From positions 1 through 63,890 of the forward strand of contig JAIFMP010000115.1 in the NCBI GenBank assembly GCA_020048405.1: 63,890 bases of DNA, given 5' to 3'. Source of the DNA: Hydrogenophaga sp. Its GTDB lineage: Bacteria; Pseudomonadota; Gammaproteobacteria; Burkholderiales; Burkholderiaceae_C. Below the pieces are notes generated by a model. That model did not search any database. It was given only the letters and a program-made list of their open reading frames with translations, and was not told the origin of the DNA. This document shows, in pieces, positions 37,448 through 44,215 of the stretch. Each line of letters begins with the position of its first letter. Positions within the stretch are counted from its first letter, which is position 1. A program made the translations under genes and the position numbers.

Positions 37448-37472
37448 AAAAAGGCCCACCGAAGTGAGCCTT
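37448..37472 (-). terminator. Terminator between the membrane protein gene and HNH
   Basis: On the - strand a stem AAGGCTCAC/GTGGGCCTT (one G-T pair) with loop TTCG is followed by TTT. It ends the transcript of the gene at 37570-38049. Confidence 0.75.
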
Positions 37473-37569
37473 GCTTTGCTGACAACTGCGCCTCCGAGTG
37501 GATGTTTGATCCCTTTGCGTATGCGCTCAATCAGTTGGTCGGGTTTATATCACAGTGTTTCTGAAACCG

Positions 37570-38049
37570 TCAACGGATTTGTTTGCCATCCAAGCTGGCT
37601 GATGTAATGCGACCACTGGCCCGGTCAACGATGCAGGACGCACCAACGTTAACAGGCAGGCCAAACCCGTTCCTGGCGTTCACTGGCTTGGTGCTGGGTG
37701 ACCATGCAAAGTACATCTCAGGCCCTTTGCCCTTGTGCGCGTCCTCTGTGTATGGAACCTTTGTGGTTGACGGATCGCGGGATGATGCCTTGATAAGTTC
37801 TTGGCACTGGCTCAATGGGGACAGTTTGAAATCACTGCTGCCAGAGCAAGACCTGTAGCCCCACACCACCAGCGCCAGCAGGACAAGGAACGTGATGATC
37901 TTGGTCGTGTCCACCTTGGGTGCATCGGCCCTCACAACCCCAGCCTCAGTTCTTGACTTGCAGAACAGGTCTGCTGCCTCTTTGGATTGGAAGGTCTGCC
38001 CGCCATAGCTCCAAGTGCCATCTGCGTTCTGCTGTGGTTCTTGCTTCAT
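37570..38049 (-). CDS. Phage-region protein with one membrane segment
   Basis: 159 residues. The N-terminus (GTWSYGGQTFQSKEAADLFC) resembles a short zinc-ribbon-less SHOCT-like or phage exclusion-type leader. A membrane helix follows at about residues 49-63 (IITFLVLLALVVWGY) and then an 80-residue soluble domain with two Cys. I do not recognise the family. The ATG at 38049 overlaps the upstream gene by 4 bases. Confidence 0.6.
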   Translation of the reverse strand: MKQEPQQNADGTWSYGGQTFQSKEAADLFCKSRTEAGVVRADAPKVDTTKIITFLVLLALVVWGYRSCSGSSDFKLSPLSQCQELIKASSRDPSTTKVPYTEDAHKGKGPEMYFAWSPSTKPVNARNGFGLPVNVGASCIVDRASGRITSASLDGKQIR

Positions 38050-38447
38050 GCTGCCGCCCTCTCCGCTTGATTGTGTCTCGCCCACAGGTTAAACACCATA
38101 GACCGTCCTTGGTTGATCAGTTCGCCCAGATCAGAGTAACTGCACACCAACACCTTGCGGGCATGTGCTGGGCCTGATCGCACCACATAGCTCCACGCCA
38201 GAGCGTCCCTGTGTCGCTTGGGTAGATGGCGCATCAGCTTCTCAACCTCTTGTGCTTGCAGGATATCGCACGTTGGTCGGTAGCCTGGGGAGTGCCACTG
38301 CCAAGCGTGCGACCTGTAAGACCTAAACATGGGATGCACTGAATACTGTGGGCGCACAGCAACCCAAAGCGCCCAATTCAGAAGCATGTCGTGGATCAGC
38401 TTGTGGTCTGGCTGAACGTGGTGGAAGTCAACTGCTTGCTTTGTCAT
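38046..38447 (-). CDS. Phage-region hypothetical protein, antiterminator/sigma-like candidate
   Basis: 133 residues. The latter half (VEKLMRHLPKRHRDALAWSY, then CSYSDLGELINQGRSMVFNL) has the layout of a sigma region 4-like helix-turn-helix, as seen in some phage late-gene activators. Its place between the nin genes and the terminase is where lambdoid phages carry Q. The assignment is inference. Confidence 0.5.
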   Translation of the reverse strand: MTKQAVDFHHVQPDHKLIHDMLLNWALWVAVRPQYSVHPMFRSYRSHAWQWHSPGYRPTCDILQAQEVEKLMRHLPKRHRDALAWSYVVRSGPAHARKVLVCSYSDLGELINQGRSMVFNLWARHNQAERAAA

Positions 38448-38627
38448 TTACGCCTTTCGATGCTTGCAATTGCCTAAATCTGTCAGCGTGTATTGACACT
38501 CGGGATTCATGCGAAACGGAACATCGACCATGTAAGCGATTCGATGTGAGCCACCTTGAGTCCATCCGTATTGAACGTTCATCAGTGGTGCGAATGGTTC
38601 TCTGTTGTGACAACCATTACTTGCCAT
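38448..38627 (-). CDS. Small phage protein of 59 residues
   Basis: An ATG at 38627 preceded by GGAGG opens a 59-codon frame with MASNGCHNREPFAPL, a central MNVQYGWTQGGSHRIAYMVD stretch and three Cys. It is in frame with the truncated ninB read-through, but its own SD and start suggest an independent gene. I recognise no function. Confidence 0.5.
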   Translation of the reverse strand: MASNGCHNREPFAPLMNVQYGWTQGGSHRIAYMVDVPFRMNPECQYTLTDLGNCKHRKA

Positions 38628-38933
38628 CGTCAGCCTCCGCATCAATCTGTTCAATAGCCCGCATGAACGCTTCAATGCAGCGGTGAACATGGTTTTCCAA
38701 TCTTCTGGCGTCATCTTCTGTCCGTACAAATCGACTTGCTTTGATACATCAGTCAGCATTGCCCACAGTCTGCGGTTCTGCGCATCGCTTCTATTTTCTG
38801 GCTTGACCTCAAGCACCAGGCGGTGTCCGGCCATCAGCATGGGCTTGACGCATTCGGTCCAGGCCTGAATCAAGGCTTGGTGGCCCTGTTGTGCATTGAA
38901 CAGCGGGAGGGTCAGACGTTCAGGCACGGGCAC
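38448..38933 (-). pseudogene. NinB-like recombination protein, C-terminus replaced
   Basis: From a GTG at 38933, about 88 codons are NinB-like (AGHRLVLEVKPENRSDAQNR, RLWAMLTDVSKQVDLYGQKM, TPEDWKTMFTAALKR). The usual C-terminal half (GGFVVLG and TSKMS motifs) is absent. The frame runs on through unrelated sequence, while another frame holds the tail of a different gene (HRCIEAFMRAIEQIDAEADD). A deletion between two nin-region genes near 38660-38700 explains both. NinB/Orf proteins assist phage recombination. Confidence 0.65.
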
Positions 38934-39411
38934 ACTCCAACTCTTTGGCCTTGGCCCGGTAAGCGGTCTTGATTTTTTGCAGGTCGGCAATGCTGAGGTT
39001 CGTTGAACTCTGGTCACACTCCAGCGCTTCAACGGCATTCACGCCAATTCGATTGATCAATCCAACCCGATAAGCAGCCACGTTCCCGGAAAGGTAGCGG
39101 TTGCACTTTTTGCATTGGAGGTGGCAGTTACGCTCGTCGAATCTGAGATGCGGCGCACTTCCACGGCTCCGAAAATGCCCTGCATCGCCACTACCTCCCG
39201 TAGCAGTTGCTCCGCAGTCGGCTCCACAAGAGATACAGCCCTTGCCTGCATCGCGCAATCTGACGTACTTGTTGAACTCAACCTGAGCCTCTTTCATGTA
39301 ATCGCCACGGGTCTTGAGCTTCTCCAACTTAGCTTTGGTCTCCCTTCTTTCTTGCGTGGCCCGTGAGAACAAGGCACCGGAACCACGGCAAGGCGCTGGC
39401 GCTGGGGCCAT
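38920..39411 (-). CDS. NinG/Rap-like recombination endonuclease, 5' end altered
   Basis: The C-terminal 130 residues match NinG: LKTRGDYMKEAQVEFNKYVR, CISCGADCG, AGHFRSRGSAPHLRFDERNC and LQCKKCNRYLSGN, with four metal-binding Cys. The usual N-terminal Cys-rich part is missing. The open frame instead begins inside repeat array 1 (MAPAPAPCRGSGAL). A start at the Met at 39297 is possible. NinG processes branched DNA in phage recombination. Confidence 0.65.
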   Translation of the reverse strand: MAPAPAPCRGSGALFSRATQERRETKAKLEKLKTRGDYMKEAQVEFNKYVRLRDAGKGCISCGADCGATATGGSGDAGHFRSRGSAPHLRFDERNCHLQCKKCNRYLSGNVAAYRVGLINRIGVNAVEALECDQSSTNLSIADLQKIKTAYRAKAKELECARA

Positions 39412-40131
39412 GGGCGTGGGTCACACCGAAACCATGGGCATGCGCTGGAGGTGGGGTACCACCACCAGGACACACCGGAACTGTTGGAAGGCACCGGAGG
39501 TGGGGCGCCACCAGGGCGAGGCACCGAAGCCACCGCAAGGCGCTGAAGGCCGGGCCACGGTCGAGGCCATCACCGAAACTGTTGGGATGCGCTGGAGGCT
39601 GGCCACCACCAGGACAAGGCACCGAAACCACGGCAAGGTGCGGAGGTGGGGCACCGGCAGCACAGGGCTACGGAACCACCGCAAGGCGTTGGAGCTGGGG
39701 CACCACCACCAGGGCAAGGCACCGAAACCACGGCAAGGCGCTGGCGCTGGGGCCATGGGCGTGGTCACACCGAAACTGTTGGGATGCGCTGAAGCGGGCC
39801 ACCACCAGGACAAGGCACCGGAACCACGGCAAGGCGCTGGCGCTGGGGCCATGGGTGTCGGCACACCGAGACCATGGGCATGCGTTGAAGGCTGGCCACC
39901 ACCAGGGCAAGGCACCGAAACTGTTGGCATGCGCTGGAGCTGGGGCCATGGGTGTGGGTCACACCGAAACCACGGGCATGCGCTGGAGGTGGGGCACCAC
40001 CACCAGGACACACCGGAACTGTTGGAAGGCACCGGAGGTAGGGCGCCACCAGGGCGAGGCACCGAAGCCACCGCAAGGCGCTGGAGCTGGGGCCGTGGCG
40101 GGGTGCTGGTGGGGTTTGGGCAGCTGGGCAA
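39375..40131. repeat. Combinatorial repeat array 1
   Basis: About 15 imperfect units of 46-51 bases. Each starts with CACCGAAAC or CACACCGAAAC. Next comes one of three middle modules (CACGGCAAGGCGCTGG, CATGGGCATGCGCTGG or TGTTGGGATGCGCTGA). The unit ends with one of a few closing modules (CATGGGCGTGGGT, ACCACCAGGACAAGG, ACGGTCGAGG). Modules occur in mixed order, so it is not a simple tandem repeat. The array ends with a 30-base signature (40091-40120) that is identical at the end of array 2. Unit length is not a multiple of three, so coding is unlikely. Confidence 0.85.
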
Positions 40132-40270
40132 GGGCATTGCCTACCCAGGCCCGGAAAGCAGCGCCAGCGGGTGCGATTGTTTTGCATTTCACTGGCCGAC
40201 TGCCAGATCTACAGCAACCGTGCACCTGATGCATTTCAAGCTCATCAGGAAGCGCAAACGACTCGTTTTC

Positions 40271-40317
40271 ACGCTATGGGTAGCGTTTGTCCACTCTGTA
40301 AACACTAGATATAGTGT
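40271..40317. promoter_or_regulatory. Tandem dyad operators
   Basis: Two 16-base dyads, ACGCTATGGGTAGCGT (40271-40286) and ACACTAGATATAGTGT (40302-40317), share the form ACRCTA-N4-TAGYGT. Their centres are 31 bases apart, three helical turns. A phage repressor or an NrdR-like protein is a possible ligand. A TACAAT -10 candidate follows near 40369. They lie between array 1 and the small genes at 40404 and 40598. Confidence 0.55.
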
Positions 40318-40403
40318 TGCCCACAGGTTACCCCTGTAGTTATACACAGCAGCAATCAAAGGGCTCGCTACAATGGGCCAATACCACAAAGAAAGGAGCA
40401 TCC

Positions 40404-40442
40404 ATGCGCCGTAGCGCAAAAGAAAAAAGCCCCAAGTTATGA
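40404..40442 (+). CDS. Possible 12-residue leader peptide
   Basis: ATG at 40404 with AAAGGAG 6 bases upstream opens a frame reading MRRSAKEKSPKL and a TGA. The strong SD and basic content suggest a translated short ORF, perhaps a leader. Nothing else supports it. Confidence 0.3.
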   Translation: MRRSAKEKSPKL

Positions 40443-40597
40443 GCTAAGGGCTTGTTTCCAGTTCACAGGGAACGTTACTGCCTGATTCAACCAGGTGAAC
40501 CAGATAGTGTCTTTGGTCGGACGCATCCAGTTTACTCGGTTGGGACCGGCGGTGGCCCATTCCTTTGTGTTTACCCAACACACGATAAGGAATTCGG

Positions 40598-40720
40598 ATG
40601 CGCACTTGCTCGTACCCGAAGGCCGTGCATGTTCGTGCCTACGTTCGCTTCCGCAAAGGTCGCATTGAGAACGTGTGCGAACACTGCCGGTCTTTCCCAG
40701 GACAGATGACCCTGTTCTAA
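40598..40720 (+). CDS. Small 40-residue phage protein with CxxC
   Basis: ATG at 40598 with AAGGA upstream. The product contains KAVHVRAYVRFRKGRIENVC and EHCRSFPGQ, a basic strand pair with two Cys three apart. Short proteins with a VRAYxRFRxGRxExVxxHxR pattern are common in small phage operons, as I recall them. The role is unknown. A strong terminator follows directly. Confidence 0.6.
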   Translation: MRTCSYPKAVHVRAYVRFRKGRIENVCEHCRSFPGQMTLF

Positions 40721-40737
40721 TTTTTCAACCGTACCCA

Positions 40738-40769
40738 GCCCGCAGCGCATCAAAGCCTGCGGGCTTTTT
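40738..40769 (+). terminator. Terminator after the 40-residue gene
   Basis: Stem GCCCGCAG/CTGCGGGC with an 11-base loop followed by five T. Confidence 0.8.
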
Positions 40770-40776
40770 CTCGCCC

Positions 40777-40803
40777 AAAGAAAAACCCGGCACGGGCCGG
40801 GTT
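40777..40803 (-). terminator. Terminator of the immA-membrane protein transcript
   Basis: On the - strand a stem AACCCGGC/GCCGGGTT is followed by TTTCTTT. An almost identical hairpin with the same flank lies at 42799-42826 behind array 2. Confidence 0.75.
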
Positions 40804-40807
40804 CAAC

Positions 40808-41233
40808 TCACTTACTGATTGCCTTTGTCAACGCTTCAAAGGCTGTACCCATCGTCTTGAGCGCTTCAGAAAGCACGGTCATTTGCGGCATTTCAGGCTC
40901 ATCCTTCTTGACATCGATACTTTCAGGAGGTGAGAACGTAGCCCTCAGCAATGAAAGCGTCACCACGGTTACGGCCACAACCAGGGTAGCGAATATGCCC
41001 ACGACCCAAGGTGAAAAAAACTGAATGTCAGTGGTGATTGCACACATCAATCTGTAAATGATGTATCCCAAAAACAGAACCACAACAACGGACAACCCAA
41101 AGGACCATCGGCGGTACTGGCGACGGTTGGCGGCATCGTTCAGCAACTCATTGGCTTTTTGCGTGGCCTCTCCTATGGGGGTGTCGCCAGCACTCAAGTC
41201 CAGGCCAGTGGCCGATGAATCCACATCACTCAA
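40808..41233 (-). CDS. Two-helix membrane protein coupled to ImmA
   Basis: 141 residues. There are two hydrophobic helices at about residues 44-64 (WSFGLSVVVVLFLGYIIYRL) and 73-95 (PWVVGIFATLVVAVTVVTLS), flanked by a charged N-terminus and an amphipathic C-terminal helix (LSEALKTMGTAFEALTKAIS). I recognise no family. It overlaps immA by 4 bases. A protease plus a small membrane protein could be a repressor-control or toxin-like pair. Confidence 0.65.
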   Translation of the reverse strand: MSDVDSSATGLDLSAGDTPIGEATQKANELLNDAANRRQYRRWSFGLSVVVVLFLGYIIYRLMCAITTDIQFFSPWVVGIFATLVVAVTVVTLSLLRATFSPPESIDVKKDEPEMPQMTVLSEALKTMGTAFEALTKAISK

Positions 41234-41754
41234 ACCAACAACCCCAAGTTGTTCACGCGGTATGTCATGGCAACCTTTGACACTTGAAATGCTTCCGCAA
41301 GCTCGTCAATGGACTTGAACATGCCAGAGCGCACCACCTTTGAAACAGCCTCAGCAGGCATCAGCAGTTCAGCAGCGAACTGATTTGCAGCACGCTCAAT
41401 AGGTGTTGACTGTGCGGAGGAAAAATTAGCAGACATGTCGCGTGGGGAATCTTGATGCCCAAGCGCAAAATGCCCCAGTTCATGAGCCAAGGTGAACCGA
41501 CGGCGCAAAACGCCCTCATCAATGTTCACCTCTATCACGCCCTCATTTCTCAAAAAGTGCCCGCTGTATGGGTAATCCTCGTCTGTGAACACAGAGCTTT
41601 TGTTGCGAATGGTCAACCCAACCTTACGCGCAAGTTCTTCAGGACGAACAGGAAGAACGCCGTTCCAATGGCTCGCCAGCAGCTCACGTGCTGCCGCTGC
41701 CGGGGATTTCCCCCCAGCCCGGTTGAGCGAGGGGGGTGCAAATGTCTGTGACAT
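41230..41754 (-). CDS. ImmA/IrrE family metallo-endopeptidase
   Basis: 174 residues. The M78 zinc motif is clear in RFTLAHELGHFALGH, with ERAANQFAAELLMPAEAV as the downstream Glu/helix region. In ICEBs1, ImmA cleaves the repressor ImmR to induce the element. Here no HTH repressor is next to it. The ATG at 41754 has an excellent AAAAGGAGG, which rules out the upstream TTG at 41775. Confidence 0.88.
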   Translation of the reverse strand: MSQTFAPPSLNRAGGKSPAAAARELLASHWNGVLPVRPEELARKVGLTIRNKSSVFTDEDYPYSGHFLRNEGVIEVNIDEGVLRRRFTLAHELGHFALGHQDSPRDMSANFSSAQSTPIERAANQFAAELLMPAEAVSKVVRSGMFKSIDELAEAFQVSKVAMTYRVNNLGLLV

Positions 41755-41801
41755 GTCGGACCTCCTTTTAGCCAATGAATATGCAGACTCGTATTTTGAC
41801 G

Positions 41802-41817
41802 GATATCCATGGATATC
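41802..41817. promoter_or_regulatory. 16-base perfect palindrome upstream of immA
   Basis: GATATCCATGGATATC is a perfect dyad without a spacer, 48 bases upstream of the immA ATG. It is placed where an operator of the immA promoter would be. Confidence 0.45.
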
Positions 41818-41879
41818 GTTCCATGGATTGCCCTATCCCCACAACGAGGGGTGCACGCGGGCTGGCGCTGAAAGCTGGT

Positions 41880-42720
41880 CCCACCAGGTCGAGGCACCGA
41901 AACCGTTGGGATGCGCTGGAGCTGGAGGGCGGGGGGAAAAGGTAAACGAAACAAAATCAGGTCGAAATCCCGATGCGCGAAAGTCGATCTCAAAAGGCCC
42001 CGCCATGGGCATGGGTCACACCGGAACCACGGCAAGGCGCTGAAGGATGGCCAGCACCAAGGCAAGGCACTGAAACCACCGCAAGGCGCTGGAGCTGGGG
42101 CCATGGGCGTGGGTCACACCGAAACTGTTGGGATGCGCTGAAGGCAGGACAGCACCAAGGCACGGCACCGAAGCCACCGCAAGGCGCTGGAGGCTGGCCA
42201 GCACCACCACAACACACCGAAACTGTTGGGAGGCGCTGAAGGCGGGCCAGCACCAGGGCAAGGCACCGAAACCATGGGCAGGCGTTGAAGGCTGGCCACC
42301 ACCAGGGCGAGGCACCAAAACTGTTGGCATGCGCTGAAGCGGGGGCCATGGGCTTGGGGCACACATAAACCATGGGCATGCGTTGAAGGTGGGGCACCAC
42401 CAGGACAAGGCACCGGAACCACCGCAAGGCGCTGGAGCTGGGGCCTTGGGTGTGGGTCACACCGAAACTGTTGGGAGGCGCTGAAGGCTGGCCACCACCA
42501 GGGCGAGGCACCGAAACCATGGGCAGGCGTTGAAGGTGGGGAACCACCAGGACAAGGCACCGAAACCACCGCAAGGCGCTGGAGCTGGGGCCATGGGTGT
42601 GGGTCACACCGAAACCGTTGGGATGCGCTGAAGGCTGGCCACGGTCGAGGCATACACCGAAACTGTTGGAAGGCGCTGGAGGTTGGGCCGTGGCGGGGTG
42701 CTGGTGGGGTTTGGGCGGCT
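41880..42720. repeat. Combinatorial repeat array 2
   Basis: About 15 units of the same kind as array 1, beginning after a short interrupted part (41940-42005). Additional closing modules occur, such as AGCACCAAGGCAAGG. It ends with the same 30-base signature (42686-42715), followed by a weakly similar tail containing AGCAGCGCCAG in both places. Unit order differs from array 1, so the two were not produced by one recent duplication of the entire array. Confidence 0.85.
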
Positions 42721-42798
42721 GGGCAATGGGTTGGAGTGCCCTGCACTGAAAAGCAGCGCCAGTGGGTGGGTGTGCCCTGTGGGCGAAGGCGGCACGCA

Positions 42799-42970
42799 CC
42801 AAAGAAAAACCCGGCACGGGGCCGGGTTGAATCCTGCTGTTACACAGGCCCGCTCAGGGAGGTAAAGCGGGTCCCCAACGGTGGAGACAATTCAGTGTAC
42901 TTGCACCACCAGGTGTGCTCACGTGCTGGCGCTGGTTGCGGACCAATAGAAGCCGGGACCTAGGACAAAA
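42799..42970 (-). ncRNA. Possible small RNA upstream of array 2
   Basis: There is no protein frame here. On the - strand the region ends in a strong terminator (AACCCGGC-stem, then TTTTTCTTTGG). Before it is a hairpin CCCGCT/AGCGGG-like (42851-42871) whose loop shows TTACCTCCC, an anti-Shine-Dalgarno sequence of the type used by regulatory RNAs. A pemK terminator bounds it on the upstream side, so it would need its own promoter, which I could not place. Confidence 0.35.
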
Positions 42971-42973
42971 GCA

Positions 42974-42995
42974 AAGGCCCACCGAAGTGGGCCTT
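42974..42995 (-). terminator. pemK terminator
   Basis: Perfect nine-base stem AAGGCCCAC/GTGGGCCTT with TTCG loop on the - strand, then TTGCTTTTG. It lies 97 bases past the pemK stop. Confidence 0.7.
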
Positions 42996-43091
42996 AAGAC
43001 ATCGCACAGGATTGCAATCTCCGTTTGTGCAACGGCCTCTTACGAGGACTTCAGCCTGATGCTTTCGCAGTGCAGGTACGGCCCGAATTTA

Positions 43092-43514
43092 TCACAAATA
43101 CGCTGTGAGTGCAGTTAGCCCCAAGCCGTGCAATGCAGCCTCTTTGACCTTCAGAAGGTCTGCATCGTCAATTACACGCTGGTCATAAATCCGCTTCCCC
43201 TGTGCGTCTTTTTCTCTGAACAAGAGGAAGAGGCGTACAAAAGACACGGTGTAAATCATGTCCGCCTTGACCCAGTGTTCATCGGCGTTGTACGGAGCTG
43301 GCAAAGGCGGGATGGTGCGCAGCCGGTAATGGTATGGCTGCGCACGGCTAGGGGCGGTCGTGCTCATCGGCACCACGGTGCACAAGCCAGTTCGACTTTT
43401 CAGGTTAGGGGACAGGACGATGACAGGCCGCCTCTTGGTCATCTCCGGCACCTTCATGCCATCAAAGTCGCAAATCAAAATAGTCCCCGGCTGGGGGTGG
43501 AACTGGATGGCCAA
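43092..43514 (-). CDS. PemK/MazF family toxin
   Basis: 140 residues from a TTG at 43514 (SD AACAGGGAG). QPGTILICDFDG at the start, KRRPVIVLSPNLKSRTG and CTVVPMSTTAPS are the PemK/MazF barrel motifs, and WVKADMIYTVSFVRL follows. Such toxins are ribosome-dependent or independent mRNA endonucleases. I found no antitoxin frame upstream. It may be a solitary phage gene. Confidence 0.78.
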   Translation of the reverse strand: MAIQFHPQPGTILICDFDGMKVPEMTKRRPVIVLSPNLKSRTGLCTVVPMSTTAPSRAQPYHYRLRTIPPLPAPYNADEHWVKADMIYTVSFVRLFLLFREKDAQGKRIYDQRVIDDADLLKVKEAALHGLGLTALTAYL

Positions 43515-44144
43515 AAAAACTCCCTGTTTTAAAGGATTGTAGGTTTCGCCATCAGCGTGCTGGCGCTGCCCACCAGTTCCGGCCCCGTCACCAATAAGCA
43601 CCCAGTGCACGCGTGTGCACAACCCACGGCCACACCCAGCGCCAGCCCATCACCGCCCGCCCGGTAAGGCTGGCCAGCGAAGCAGCCCCGGCGCTCATTT
43701 CCGCAATTGTCCGCATGTGCCCAGCGCCAGCAACAGGCACCGCACCAGGCACGAGCTGTCCCGATTCATGGGCCGTGGTCGGCAGTCAACACACGCCCGG
43801 TTCCCCAGCCAGCCTGTCAGGCGCAGGCATAACCACACACCAGGTGCAGCCTGACAGGGCGCGGAAAGTGGGCAGGTGGGAACCTGAAAACCGCCTCAAC
43901 CGTAGGCAGAGCCACAGGAAAAAGGGCCTTGTATATGTATGAATGATTGAATTTCTTTCATCATATAAAAAGGTTCCCGTTTGGGTTCCCACTTGGTTCC
44001 CACTAAGGTTCCCGTCACCCATTTTCCGCAAACCCATACTGGCATTCACTTTCACGCTACAGGTTCCCATTGTTCCCACCAAAATGGGAAATAGATGCCG
44101 GGGTAAATTGGTTTGAACACGTCCGCCAGCACAGGTGCAGACGC
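43515..44144. other. Non-coding region between pemK and integrase
   Basis: Frames here have no recognisable product. The first 350 bases are GC-rich and scattered with CAGCGCCAG. From about 43930 the sequence is AT-rich and contains the GGTTCCC repeats listed separately. Confidence 0.55.
43972..44078 (+). repeat. Helically spaced GGTTCCC repeats
   Basis: GGTTCCC occurs at 43972, 43984, 43995, 44007 and 44062, with TGTTCCC at 44071. The first four are 11-12 bases apart, one helical turn each. An inverted copy (GGGAACC) lies at 43878. The AT-rich stretch 43930-43970 adjoins. Such spacing is typical of replication iterons or of arm-type/excisionase sites. Confidence 0.6.
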
Positions 44145-44180
44145 AAAAAAAACCGCCCGGCTGGTGTGCCTTGGGCGGTT
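44145..44180 (-). terminator. Integrase terminator
   Basis: On the - strand, stem AACCGCCC/GGGCGGTT followed by eight T. It lies 36 bases after the integrase stop. Confidence 0.8.
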
Positions 44181-44215
44181 GTTGGGGCGTGCCGCTGGCG
44201 CTGGTGGCGGGCGGG

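Noticed and set aside
39314..40339. Long open frames on both strands through array 1 (up to 341 codons)
   Set aside because: The unit has few stops in any frame and its length varies by one or two bases, so the frame rotates through all phases. The predicted peptides show no stable period and no homology signal that I can recognise.
40320..40355. DnaA box TTATACACA and neighbouring CCACAGG as a replication origin
   Set aside because: Only one box fits the consensus and there is no cluster, no dnaA or dnaN and no marked AT-rich unwinding region at this place.
39375..42720. CRISPR array
   Set aside because: There is no constant repeat separated by unrelated spacers. All parts of a unit recur elsewhere in the arrays, and no cas genes are present.
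39375..42720. Integron attC cassette array
   Set aside because: No integron integrase, no R'/R'' core sites and no cassette ORFs.
41990..42817. 275-codon frame on the - strand through array 2
   Set aside because: For the same reason as array 1: the peptide mixes the three translations of one DNA repeat. There is no SD or conserved start.
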